Assembly: GCA_038380435.1 (NCBI GenBank)
Contig: JAWZYU010000007.1
Span: forward strand, 26,949,001 to 27,013,000
Direction of reading: 5' to 3'
DNA: 64,000 nucleotides
From: Ryuthela nishihirai
Lineage: Eukaryota > Arthropoda > Arachnida > Araneae > Heptathelidae
In this document: in pieces, positions 10,326 through 21,237 of the stretch
Numbering within the stretch: position 1 is the stretch's first letter
Layout of the letters: every line of letters begins with the position of its first letter
Position numbers and translations under genes: made by a program
The notes under the pieces: model-generated
What the model was told of the DNA's origin: nothing
Seen by the model: the letters and a program-made list of their open reading frames with translations, nothing else
Database searches by the model: none

Positions 10326-11903
10326 CTAAGCATATCTGTCCTGAGCTACATCTGCTGCATCCGGCCACTGCACACCAATTCTAACAAGGTCCTGTTTGAC
10401 ATTGTCTGCCCACCGCATCCTAGGTCTCCCCCTCCTTCTGAGGCCTCTAGGCACACTGTTCATAACCCTATTCGACAATCTATAATTAGCCATACGGGCA
10501 ACATTGCCAAACCAGCGGAGTCTCTCTCTGCACAATATGCTGCTTAAAGGAGGTTGCAGACTCATTTGCCTAACCTCATCATTAGTTACAAAGTTAAACC
10601 ACCTAATACCCAAGATGCTACGTAAGCATCTAGAATCAAAAGCATCTAGTTTCCTGTTATCTTTTTTACACAGCATCCAAGTTTCACTACCATAACTAAT
10701 CCTAGAAAGAACCAAACTATTATACAGTCTAATTTTAGTCTTTAGGTGTATACGCCTATTTCTCCACACTCTCCATAGGTTCTTAAAAGTCCCGGAAGCA
10801 ATCCCTATTCGTCTGTTAATCTCATGCCGCACATCACCATTATCAGTTACATAGCTCCCAAGATAATTAAACTGTGACACCTGCTCAAGACTGCAACCAT
10901 TCAGATTAACTGAATCACAGCCTGCCTGACCAATTTTCATCACTTTAGTTTTCTCTCTGTTTATAACCAAACCTACTCTACTACCAGTCTCATCAACGGC
11001 TCGAATGAAAGAGTTCATCTCATCAACATCATTTGCCAAAAGGGCTAAATCATCAGCATAATCTAAATCAGAAATTTTCGTATCTCCAGCCCATTTAAGG
11101 CCAAAAGCTTTCCCTTGAAGGGAATTTCGCATAACATAATCAATAACCAAACTAAAGAGAAAAGGAGACAAAATGCACCCTTGTCGAACACCAGAAGTAA
11201 TGCTAAACCAATTGCTACAAGACTTACCAACTCTCACACACGACTCAGTGTTATTATAGAGAGCTTTCATTATGTTAACTAACTTGTCTGGCATACCATA
11301 TGATTTCACAATCAACCACAAATTATGACGATCAACAGAGTCGAAAGTCTTTTTGAAATCAACAAAGCTAGCAACCAAAGGTTTCTGAAACTCTAAACAT
11401 TTCTCAAGAATCTGCCTAAGTGAAAATATCTGATCTACATATCCCCTACCACTTCTGAATCCATATTGCTCACCACGCAATTGACTGTCAACCAGATTCT
11501 TAATTCTATTAAGCACAATAATGGAAAGAACTTTACCTGGAACAGAGAGTAGGCTGATACCCCTATAGTTATCACAATAACTGCGATCACCTTTTTTGAA
11601 AATAGGGATAACAATAGCTGTGGTAAAATTCTTAGGAACCATGCCTTTATCATAAAAGATATTCAGAATTTCAGTCATCCAAGTGGTAACCGAAACATTC
11701 CCAGCTCTAAGCATTTCCGTAGTAATTTCATCTACCCCTGGGGATTTATGCAGTTTCAGTTTAGAAACAGCCCAAATAACTTCAGATTGTGTTATAGGGC
11801 CAACATTAAAGCCACCAGTGCATCTATCATCATTGCAAACAATGGGAATAGAACTAATCCCATTGTTTAGAATATCACTGAAATGCTCAGCCCACCTAGC
11901 CAT
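10326..11903 (-). pseudogene. RTE copy 1: reverse transcriptase part
   Basis: A 525-codon open frame, in the same frame as the endonuclease half. The first Met is internal to the original protein. It would copy the element RNA into DNA. RT blocks are NYRGISLLS (112-120), YGFRSGRG (147-154), FVDFKKTFDSVDR (180-192), SGVRQGCILSPFLFS (237-251), the catalytic DYADDLALL (281-289) and GLVINREKTKVMK further on. The C terminus has the YGSETW and RERLRWFG...RGRPRMRWADN blocks typical of RTE-type proteins. Two TAG codons separate it from the endonuclease half (12108-12110 and 11943-11945), and a third cuts off the last few residues at its end. No frameshift is present. Confidence 0.9.
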
Positions 11904-12107
11904 GACAGAATCCTCACCTTCTATAACATTACCTTGTTTATCCTACAATCCCTGTATACCTGTTCGTTTTCTACCACACAAAACATTAACTATCTGGTAC
12001 AGCTCTCTGATGTTGTGCTGTCTAACTCCTTCCTCGGCTATGTCAGCCAAACCATCAAGCCAAAGATTCTTCTCAGTAGCCAACTTATCCTTTACACGTT
12101 TATTAAG

Positions 12108-13493
12108 CTATCTGTAAAGCTTTCTATTAGGACTAGTAGGGTACTGATTAAGGACATTCCTGCAGTTCCTTCTTTCTGAAATAAGCTCAAGTACCTTATC
12201 ACTTAGATAATTCTGTCTCCTCTGCTCCTTTTTTCCTAAAAGAGTACTGTTAGTTTCCAAAAAAGCCTGTTTAAAATGACCCCATTCTTCCTCAACTTCA
12301 GTATTAAGCAAACCATGACTGTCATAATAACTAAGTAACCTATCATGGTAAGCTTTAGCTATAACTGGGTCTTTCAGAGCTTCAGTATTAAAGGTAAATT
12401 TTTTAACCCTAGCACAACACTTTTTAAGTTTAAGTTGCAAGATACTTTTAACAAGGTAATGGTCAGATCCAATTTCAGCTCCGCTATATGCCCTGGTATT
12501 TCGAACAGAACTAGCCCACTTGCTGTTAATTAATATATAATCAATCATATTTCTATGTAGCCCATCAGGTGAAACCCATGTGTATTTATGTATGTCGCGG
12601 TGTTTGTAATATGTGTTAGTTATTCTGAAACCATTGAGTTTACTTACCTGTAGGAGACGTTGCCCATTACCATTGCAGCTACCAATACCAAAAGGGCCTA
12701 TCACCCCTCCCCAAAGGTCAGAGTCAGTACCAACTGTGGCATTGATGTCACCTAGAACAAGGGTAATATCTCCTTTCTTGACAGAATTCAAAATATCCTG
12801 AAGTTGTCCGTAAAACCTATCCTTCTCATCCTCATCAGCATCCTCAGTGGGGGCATAACAGCAGATAACAATCAAATCTTTAATGCTTGTCTGAAAGTTT
12901 GCTGTAAGAAACCTTTCATTAATGCACTCATATCCTAGAAGAGCATCACTAGCATGTCTGCTGAGCAGCAGACCCACGCCTTGGTGATGCTTTCCATCCT
13001 CCCTCCCTGTAAAGAGAAATTTAAAGTTATTTTTAAGTATCTCACCTTTACCTGTCCATCTGGTCTCTTGCAAACCTAGAATATCTAGGTTATAGCGCTG
13101 GAATTCCTGCGTGAAAACATCAAGAGAATAATCTCTATGTAATGTCCTCACGTTCCACGTTCCTGCAGAGAGAAAATGATTAGTAGGATTTTTAAAGAAA
13201 TTAGGTTTATTGAGATTGGTAGGGCCAACAATATCAAACAGCCCCCTGATCGCAGGCATGGGGCAAAGACCTGTTCCTCCTCCGCTAAAGGCTGAAGTCA
13301 CCGATGCTGGTAGGAACTTCAGGCACCACCTTTTCAAGTGGACTTTTTCAAGAGCCATATGGCCTGCCTGAGACACATTACTCCAGTTTAGGCTTGACGA
13401 TGACCAACTAGCTAAGTAAAGTTCAGGTACCTGCGATGGCCTCTGATTAGGATTATCCACCAGCTGATATAAGGTATCCCATGCCTCTGTCAC
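12108..13493 (-). pseudogene. RTE copy 1: N-terminal and endonuclease part
   Basis: A 461-codon open frame covers an N-terminal region of about 110 residues, then an APE-like endonuclease that would nick target DNA to prime reverse transcription. Visible motifs are WNVRTL (113-118), QETRW with the catalytic Glu (142-146), CCYAPTEDADEDEKDRFY (about 211-228), LGDINATVG (247-255; other copies have LGDFNAKVG), MIDYI (316-320) and SDHYLV with the catalytic His (343-348). It ends at a TAG (12108-12110) that replaces the Glu codon seen after YR in copies 2 and 3. The frame is unshifted relative to the RT half. The start chosen is the first ATG and may not be the natural one. Confidence 0.9.
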
Positions 13494-13922
13494 TTAGGGC
13501 TGACAACCCAGAAGCAAACAGAAAACACAGCAGCAGATTCTCCCTCAACAGAGGCCCAGCAGTGCAGCAAGTCCAGGATCCATAATCAAGCTCAAATCCA
13601 TAAACCAGTCCAGTCTAGGAGGTATAAATGGTCAGCACCAGGACCCTGTAAAGTTGACCACTCCTCAGCAGGTTTGAAAAAAAAGAAAAAAGTGTCCATA
13701 GATGACCAGATCAGTAGGCCATACTGAACTGGCAGCCCTCCTCTTCCGTTCCTTTCCAAAAGAGAATCTCTTTTGAAAGGTACTAATGGCCTGCACCACG
13801 AGAAGGCGGGGTCGGACATTAGGTGCTAGACCTGGCCGGTTCTGTGCATCATCACTAGGGATTGGTACACAGCTCTCCTTCCAGTTTATGCCTAGCTACC
13901 ATTTACAGGCTTAAATTATAAT

Positions 13923-14538
13923 AACGAACATTTTCTTCACTTTTCGATAAACTGCTATGAATCCTACTTTACAGTCAATCATATAAAACTTTTATTTATA
14001 ATTAATGACTACCCTTTCTTTTATTATTGATATATCACGTTATATTAAGAATTCATTGTTATTCCCATTATTGGTTGCCTAGAGTTTTAATATGATGTTG
14101 GTAATTAAAACGAAAATTATGTGCGTGGTTTTTATTTTTCTTGCTCTATTCTTGTTGGTTTTGTGTATTTGTGTTTCCACTATTGTTATTGTTACACGTA
14201 TGAAATTTTGTGATATATATATATGGATTATGAGTAGAAATAAATGCTGCTATTATTACTACTACCATTTTGAACGCTTAAGATTCTATACAAAAAAGTA
14301 TAGTTGTGGTAAATACTCCAGTTTTAAATTTCAGACAATATTCCTCTTCAAGCAAGACTCTGAACATAATTTATAAGAATAGTGAAAACAAAGAGGAAGT
14401 AAAAGGTGTCTAGATCATCTGTTAAACAAGTAATGTTTTATTCTGCCATATCTAAAACAGAGCCTTCTTTTTCTACCACCTCTCTTCCCAGATCCCCCCC
14501 CCCGCTTCCAATGATTCCCCAGTGACAAACCGTAAGAG
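13923..14538. other. AT-rich stretch, no gene seen
   Basis: The 94-codon frame at 14092-14376 is hydrophobic then Tyr/Lys-rich, as expected for chance translation of AT-rich DNA. A C run lies near 14492-14504. Confidence 0.45.
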
Positions 14539-14830
14539 GTTGGGTTGAGTTGTTTTACCTCTGAGCGGCACTTTTTTGCACACCATGGGCTAAATGGCCA
14601 GGTCACATGGACCCAGAAGGCTCAGAGAAGGTTGGGGGAGGGGACCCACTGGAACAGCTGTTGGGAGACACATGGTAGCCTCCCGTCAAGGCCATCCAGC
14701 GTGTTCTTTAACGTGCACAGGGCATACCCACGGGGCCACGGCTTTACGTCCCATCCGACGGACGACAGCCTTTCTAAGCCCATCGGTGTCCACTACTGAC
14801 CGTGGGCAGGGCGGGGAGTTTTGCGGAGAA
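14539..14830 (-). repeat. SINE-A copy g, head missing
   Basis: Good match from GTTGGGTTGAGTTGTTTTACC to GGGGAGTTTTGCGGAGA, then stops before the B box. A ~10-bp stretch is lost near the GGGTATGGCTCTCCCG position. Confidence 0.88.
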
Positions 14831-15623
14831 ACCAGAAGATACCTTATCGAGGAGTACGCCCTCTAGTTGCCTCTCAATATTTCTCAATACTGAAACTTTC
14901 AATAAAATGTCGGTCGAACAAAATTCGGTTTCGGACAAATTACACCAAACCGTTTTCTTCCCAATGTTTCTTCATTAAGTTTGGGTTGGACGTGCCTTTT
15001 TTATGTTCATCATATCAGAAAAAGATTAGTGCTCTTGAGATATAAATTTCTATTTATTGATTTCAAACTTATTCACTCATTTTTTATGCAAAGCGTATCT
15101 TAGGTATCATGATTTCCAAAACTACTTCCAATCACATAAAAAAATCTAACTCCGAAAACTTCTCTGATTCATGTGAAACCAAATACCGTTACAAATGGTT
15201 AGGTGACCTTTACTCCAGCCACGACGAGTAGTCCAGTGCAATTAGCTCAGCGAGAAAACAGATGCCTCACATATTGCTAATCAAGGTCACTAAAGTCTCC
15301 TCTCGTGGAGTTCTAGAATTCCAGCCGTGTCCGAGTGACACCCCTATCCACTCAAGTTCCATTTCGACATCACGTCAGACACGATCTATTTCCAGCTGAT
15401 CAACATCGCAGACCAGAAACTTCTCTACTTATATCGATCTGTTTATTCTCATTACAGCAATGCGCAGTAATGTTGAAATAGATTGGAACACATGAGAACG
15501 AATTGCCCCAGGAAAAGTTTGAATGAATACATTCGCGTCGGGAGTTTTGTTCCGGAAATATCTATTCGCGCAAACGATTGAGAGGTCAATGAAGTGTACC
15601 TTCGACTTCGCTTACACTTCGTC
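14831..15623. other. Unassigned stretch
   Basis: No gene, tandem repeat or recognised element was seen. Confidence 0.45.
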
Positions 15624-15973
15624 GGTTGTCTTGTTTTACCTCTGAGCAACAGGTTGTTTGCACACAATGGGCTAAATGGCCATGTCACAAGAACCCCATT
15701 GGCTCTGAGAAGATCTGGGGAAGGGGATCTAATGTACAGCTGTTAGGAAACAGATGGAATGCCTCTCTTCATGATCATTCGGCATATTCTTTAACGTGCG
15801 CAGAGTATGGCTCTCTTGTACACGGAGACCACGATTCAGCGTCCAATGCGAGGGACGGCGGTCTTTCCAAGCCCATAGGTGTCCCCATTCTCACCGAGGA
15901 CAAAACGGGAATTAGCGGAGATAAATATGAAGGCAGGGACAGTTGGGACTCCTACCTGAGAATTATAGATTAT
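15624..15973 (-). repeat. SINE-A copy h, diverged
   Basis: Collinear with the consensus from TTGTTTTACCTCTGAGCAAC to ACTCCTACCTGAGAATTATAG. The head beyond the B box has been lost into AT-rich sequence. Confidence 0.78.
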
Positions 15974-16594
15974 ATTATTATATTATAATATTTAGAATAT
16001 TATTTGTACATATAATATAGTAAGCGATGTATTGAAACAGAGAACAGAGAAATATTTACAATCCGACAAGATTTTACTGCAGGGGTCGTGCAATGCGTAA
16101 AAAATTTAAATCAAATTTAAATCAAGTTCTGACGGAGAGAGACTTTCAACAGTTTTTAAGATACCATAACTTCTCAGAAAATTGCCCAGTCGATTCCAAA
16201 TGTTTCGGACGCAGTTTACTATATTTATTTATTGAGAAGAAGATACAAAATTATACGCTAACTAACACCAGCTTAAGACATCTGAAACAGAAAAATATTT
16301 ACAATGTGGTTGAAACATTTATTCTGGCTTAACACTTTGAGAACATATAATTACATACATAAAGAAAGTTAAATCATTTTAGAAATTTGGCCACAACGAG
16401 AACCTCCTCGTATCAGGCGGATTGTTAATTTTCAAAGTCTGAGGCTTGATTTAGCCATTTTGTTCTTGCATCTAGCGTTGAGACTCCTAAGAAGGCTCCT
16501 TGCTATTAAGATAGCGAGTGACCAGTCACTAATTTGTTGTATACATCATAAATTGTAGATATTCTGTAAATAAAGTGTACATATAATACACTGA
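15974..16594. other. Unassigned AT-rich stretch
   Basis: The 79-codon frame at 16093-16332 shows no motif I recognise, and its composition fits chance. Confidence 0.4.
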
Positions 16595-17153
16595 TTTCCA
16601 TAAATTAAGGAAAATCCCTATGCTAAATCAATGGGAAGCTAAAGTCAAAGCTCTATAACTTCTAAAATAAGTTTTTTTGTTTTGAAAAATGTGATTGCAG
16701 ATAAAGATGTCATTCACATAAATCACTAACTCGATTTTCAACAATATTCGTTCAGTATTTCATGAGCTATGGAAGTTTGAATATTTAACAACAGCAATGC
16801 CAGTCTTAAGAAACTTATACAAAACTGAAGAATTAGTGAAAGAACTCTTTATACAAAGTTCTAAAATACAAACTTATTTTATTAAACACTTGGATACAAT
16901 AGTTATTACTAAGTTTTAATTAACTTCTGAAGTCAATTTTTGTGGCTGGCATTGTTATCGCTAAATATTCAAACTTCCATAACTCATTAAATACTGATCG
17001 AATATTGTTGAAAGTCGTGATATTGATTTATTTGATTGAGATCTTTATATCCTATATATTTTTCAAAACAAAAAACTTATTTTAGAAGTTAATAGAGCTT
17101 TGACTTTAGCTTCCCATTGACTTAACATGGGGATTTTCCTTAATTTATTGGAA
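16595..17153. mobile_element. Fold-back MITE with ~209-bp inverted arms
   Basis: Arms 16595-16803 (TTCCATAAATTAAGGAAAAT ... AACAGCAATGCCAG) and 16945-17153 are inverted copies of one another with scattered differences and a ~140-bp middle. No coding sequence is present. I could not find a clear target duplication. Related sequence occurs at 7040-7170, 8190-8325 and 36740-36903. Confidence 0.8.
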
Positions 17154-17395
17154 CCAATGTAGTACACCTGATTTGTGTTTATCGGCCACCACATAGCACA
17201 ACATCCTGACAAGGTAGAACCTAGCCCAGACAAGTCGAGAAGACGCCTATCTACAAAATTTAAAAAATATGTTTTTTGTGTTCAAAATTTGGAACAACTC
17301 TTGAGTTAATTTATACTCTTTTATACTTTTGTGGTCTGTAAATGGTAGCTAGGTAGTCACTGGAAGGAGAGCTATGCACCAATCCCTTGTGATGA

Positions 17396-17503
17396 TGCAT
17401 AGAAGGACATTAGGGTCCTTCTATGCACGAGAAGGCGAGGTCGGACATTAGGTGCTAGGCCAGGCCTAGCACCTAATGTCCGACCCCGCCTTCTCGTGGT
17501 GCA
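17396..17503. repeat. Two adjacent palindromes in the RTE copy 2 5' UTR
   Basis: The first is TGCATAGAAGGAC / GTCCTTCTATGCA (17396-17408 and 17415-17427). The second has arms of about 38-41 bp (17424-17461 and 17463-17503) meeting at GCTAGGCCAGGCCTAGC. Copy 1 has only the right arm of the second palindrome, so copy 2 carries an extra inverted copy of its own 5' UTR. Copy 3 lacks this segment. Confidence 0.88.
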
Positions 17504-17926
17504 GACCGTTAGTAACTTTCAAAAGAGATACTCTCTTGTGGAAGTGAACGGAAGGGGAGGGCTGCCAGATTAGTGTGGCCTACTGATCTGGACAACTATG
17601 GCTACTTTTCGTTTTTTTTCTACCTTGCTGAGGAGTGGTCAACCACACAGGGTCCTGGTGCTGACCATATAAACCTACTGGACAGATATATGGCTCTGAG
17701 CTTGATTATGGATCCTTATTTTGCTGCACTGGTAAGCTTCTGTGGAGGGAAAATCTTCCGCTGTGTTTTCTGTTTGTTTGTGGGTTGACAGCCCCAAGTG
17801 AATAGATTCACAGGATATGTTTATCAGCTGGTGGATAATCCTGAGCAGAAGTCATCGCAGGCACCTGAACTCTTTGCTTCTATTGGCATCGTCAAATTCT
17901 ACGTTGGAGAAAATCTTCCAGTGTAG

Positions 17927-18853
17927 ATGGCTTCAGCCTTTAGTAGTGGGGGAACGGGTCTTTGCCCCATGTCTGCGATTAGGGGGCTGTTTGATATTGT
18001 CGGCATTCCCTCTCTCAATAAACATAGTTTCTTTAAACATCCCACTAACCATTTTCTCTCCATAGGTAGTTGGAATGTGAGGACTCTGCACAGAGCTTTT
18101 TCTCTTGATGTCCTCACACAAGAATTCCACCATTATAATTTAGATATTCTCGGCTTGCAAGAGACCAGATGGACAGATAAAGGTCAGATTCTTAAAAATA
18201 ATCTTAAATTTCTCTTTTCAGGGAGGGACGACAATAAGCATCCCCAAGGCGTGGGTCTGCTTCTCAGCAGACACGCTAGTGATGCTCTTCTAGGATATGA
18301 GTGCATTAATGAAAGGTTTCTTACAGCAAAATTTCAGACAAGCGTTAAAGACTTGAATGTTATCTGCTGTTATGCCCCCACTGAGGATGCCGATGAGGAT
18401 GAGAAGGATAGGTTTTATGAACAACTTCAGGATATTTTGAATTCTGTCAAGAAAGGAGATATTACCCTTGTTCTTGGTGACTTCAATGCCAAAGTTGGCA
18501 CTGACTCTGACCTTTGGGGAGGAGTAATAGGCCCTTTTGGTATTGGTAGCTGCAATGGCAATGGGCAACGTCTCCTACAGGTAAGTAAACTCAATGGATT
18601 CAGAATAACTAACACTTATTACAAACACCGCGACATACATAAGTACACATGGGTTTCACCTGATGGGCTGCATAAGAATATGATTGATTACATATTAATT
18701 AACGGCAAATGGGCTAGTTCTGTTAGGAATACCAGGGCATATAGGGGAGCTGAAATTGGATCTGACCATTACCTTGTTAAAAGTGTGTTGCAACTTAAAC
18801 TTAAAAAGTGTTGTGCTAGGGTTAAAAATTTACTTTTAATACTGAAGCTCTGA
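17927..18853 (+). pseudogene. RTE copy 2: endonuclease part
   Basis: A 308-codon frame with SWNVRTLHR, LGLQETRW (catalytic Glu), CCYAPTEDADEDEKDRFYEQ, LGDFNAKVG, MIDYILING and SDHYLVKS (catalytic His). The N terminus ahead of the first Met is disrupted compared with copy 1. One A is missing near 18827-18832 (GTTAAAAATTTAC against GTTAAAAAATTTAC in copy 1), which shifts the frame and ends this piece. Confidence 0.9.
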
Positions 18854-18915
18854 AAGATCCAGTTATAGCCAAAGCTTACCATGATAGGTTACTTAGTCAT
18901 TATAACAATCATGGT

Positions 18916-19284
18916 TTGCTTACTACTGAAGTTGAGGAAGAATGGAATCATTTTAAACAGGCTTTTTTGGACACTAACAGTACTCTTTTAGGAAAAAAGG
19001 AGCAGAAGAGGCAGAATTATCTGAGTGATAAGGCACTTGAGCTTATTTCGGAAAGAAAGAACTGCAGGAATGTCTTTAATCAATACCCTACTAGTCCTAA
19101 TAGAAAGCATTACAGAGAACTTAATAAACGTGTAAAAGATCAGTTAGCTGCTGATAAGAATCTTTGGCTTGATGGTTTGGCTGATAAAGCCGAGGAAGCA
19201 GTTAGACAGCACAACAGCAGAGAGCTGTACCAGATAGTTAATGTTTTATGTGGTAGAAAACGGACAGGTATACAGGGATTGTAG
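18916..19284 (+). pseudogene. RTE copy 2: linker between endonuclease and RT
   Basis: A 122-codon piece of the charged region between the two enzyme domains (EEEWNHFKQAF, SERKNCRNVFNQYPTSPNRK, LCGRKRTGIQGL). It ends at a TAG (19282-19284). Copy 1 has TAG at the same codon, while copy 3 has a Lys codon there. The next piece continues in the same frame. Confidence 0.85.
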
Positions 19285-19323
19285 GATAAACAAGGTAATG
19301 TTATAGAAGGTGAGGATTCTGTC

Positions 19324-20931
19324 ATGGCTAGGTGGGCTGAGCATTTCAGTGATGTTCTTAACAATGTAGTTGGTTCTGCTTCCATTGTTTTCAGTGATGA
19401 TGGATGCATTGGTGGCTTTAATGTTGGCCCTATAACACAATCTGAAGTTATTTTGGCTGTTTCTAAACTTAAACTACATAAATCCCTAGGGGTAGATGAA
19501 ATTACTACCGAAATGCTTAGAGCTGGGAATGTTTCGGTTACCACTTGGATGACTGAAATTCTGAATATCTTTTATGATAAAGGCATGGTTCCTAAGGATT
19601 TTACCAGAGCTATTGTTATCCCTATTTTCAAAAAAGGTGATCGCAGTTCTTGTGATAACTATAGGGGTATCAGCCTACTCTCTGTTCCAGGTAAAGTTCT
19701 TTCCATGATTGTGCTTAATAGAATTAAGAATCTGGTTGACAGTCAATTGCGTGATGAGCAATGTGGATTCAGAAGTGGTAGGGGATGTGTGGATCAGATA
19801 TTTTCACTTAGGCAGATTCTTGAGAAATGTTTAGAGTTTCAGAAACCTTTGGTTGCTAGCTTTGTTGATTTCAAAAAGGCTTTCGACTCTGTTGATCGTC
19901 ATAATTTGTGGTTGATTGTGAGATCATATGGTATACCAGACAAGTTAGTTAACATAATGAAAGCTCTCCATAATAACACTGAGTCGTGTGTGAGAGTTGG
20001 TAAGGCTTGTAGCAATTGGTTTAGCATTACTTCTGGTGTTCGACAAGGGTACATTTTGTCTCCTTTTCTCTTTAGCTTGGTTATTGATTATGTTATACGA
20101 AATTCCCTTCAAGGGAAAGCTTTTGGCCTTAAATGGGCTGGAGATACGAAAATTTCTGATTTAGATTATGCTGATGATTTAGCCCTTTTGGCAAATGATG
20201 TTGATGAGATGAACTCTTTCATTCGAGCCGTTGATGAGACTGGTAGTAGAGTAGGTTTGGTTATAAACAGAGAGAAAACTAAAGTGATGAAAATTGGTCA
20301 GGCAGGCTGTGATTCAGTTAATCTGAATGGTTGCAGTCTTGAGCAGATGTCACAGTTTAATTATCTTGGAAGCTATGTAACAGATAATGGTGATGTGCGG
20401 CATGAAATTAACAGACGAATAGGGATTGCTGCCGGGACTTTTAAGAACCTATGGAGAGTGTGGAGAAATAGGCGTATACACCTAAAGACTAAAATTAGAC
20501 TGTATAATAGTTTGATTCTTTCTAGGGTTAGTTATGGTAGTGAAACTTGGACACTTTGTAAACAAGATAACAGGAAACTAGATGCTTTTGCTTTCTTACG
20601 CAGTATCTTGGGCATTAGGTGGTTCAACTTTGTAACTAATGACGAGGTTAGGCAAAGGAGTTTGCAACCTCCTTTAAGCAGCATATTGTGCAGAGAGAGA
20701 CTCCGTTGGTTTGGTCATATTGCCCGTATGAATAATTATAGATTGGCGAATAGGGTTATGAACAGTGTGCCTAAAGGCCTGAGAAAGAAGGGGAGACCTA
20801 GGATGCGGTGGGCAGACAATGTCAAACAGGACCTTGTTAGAATTGGTGTGCAGTGGCCAGATGCAGTAGATGTAGCTCAGAATAGACTTGCTTGGAGAAC
20901 TAAATTGCACGGTCTGGTTGGACCTCCGTAG
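19324..20931 (+). pseudogene. RTE copy 2: reverse transcriptase to natural C terminus
   Basis: A 535-codon frame that reaches the C terminus (HGLVGPP), which copy 1 lacks. RT blocks are present: NYRGISLLS, CGFRSGRGCVDQIFS, FVDFKKAFDSVDR, SGVRQGYILSPFLFS (copies 1 and 3 have QGC) and DYADDLALL. A three-codon deletion around LDAFAFLRSILG removes the DSRC found elsewhere. The stop is followed closely by the shared 3' end and GAT repeats, so the 3' UTR is very short. Confidence 0.92.
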
Positions 20932-21043
20932 CCCATGGCTGCTTGAGGATGATGATGATGATACTTTTGTTCAATTTTTACCACAATTAGTTCTAACGTT
21001 GCCTTTACATTTTTACTTTTATTATTACTTATTATTTAAAATC

Positions 21044-21237
21044 CATCCCGTGGTCGTGTGGTTAGCACGCTTGGCTACTGATCTAAGGGACCCGGGTTCG
21101 GAGCCCGGGCAAGGCTTGGATGTGTGTGTGTTGTTTTTCTGTTGAGGTCCTGACATCATCACAGACATTCTACTATGGCATATAAACTGACAGGCTCCTG
21201 TCAGACCTCTGTGGCAACCAGCTGTTTGAGGGGGTAG
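21044..21237 (+). repeat. SINE-B copy 3
   Basis: Head CCCGTGGTCGTGTGGTTAGC with A-box-like TGGTCGTGTGG, B box GGGTTCGGAGCCCGGG, and 3' end CAGCTGTTTGAGGGGGTAG. It lies 74 bp downstream of the RTE copy 2 target duplication, in the same orientation. Confidence 0.85.

Larger units (their letters stand above)
10258..13911 (-). mobile_element. RTE-like LINE copy 1, near full length
   Basis: About 3.65 kb, flanked by an 11-bp direct repeat (TAAATTATAAT at 10247-10257 and 13912-13922). It has a 5' UTR shared with two other copies, one long reading frame with an apurinic-type endonuclease then a reverse transcriptase, and a 3' GATGAT-type tail. The single ORF and short-repeat tail fit the RTE clade. 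The 3' end reads GGCTGCTGGATGATG, slightly altered from the other copies. Confidence 0.9.
17333..20960 (+). mobile_element. RTE-like LINE copy 2, near full length
   Basis: About 3.63 kb, flanked by a 10-bp direct repeat ATACTTTTGT (17323-17332 and 20961-20970). It begins GGTCTGTAAATGGTAGC and ends GGCTGCTTGAGGATGATGAT. Two palindromes occupy the 5' UTR (17396-17503). Coding is broken by one frameshift and at least one stop. Confidence 0.92.

Noticed and set aside
11683..12179. Frames antisense to the RTE ORFs (for example 98-144 codons)
   Set aside because: Shadow frames opposite the well-supported endonuclease/RT reading frame; the same shadows appear opposite copies 2 and 3.
14092..14376. 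94-codon frame with a hydrophobic N terminus that could be read as a membrane protein
   Set aside because: Composition matches chance translation of AT-rich DNA; no conserved motif or gene context.
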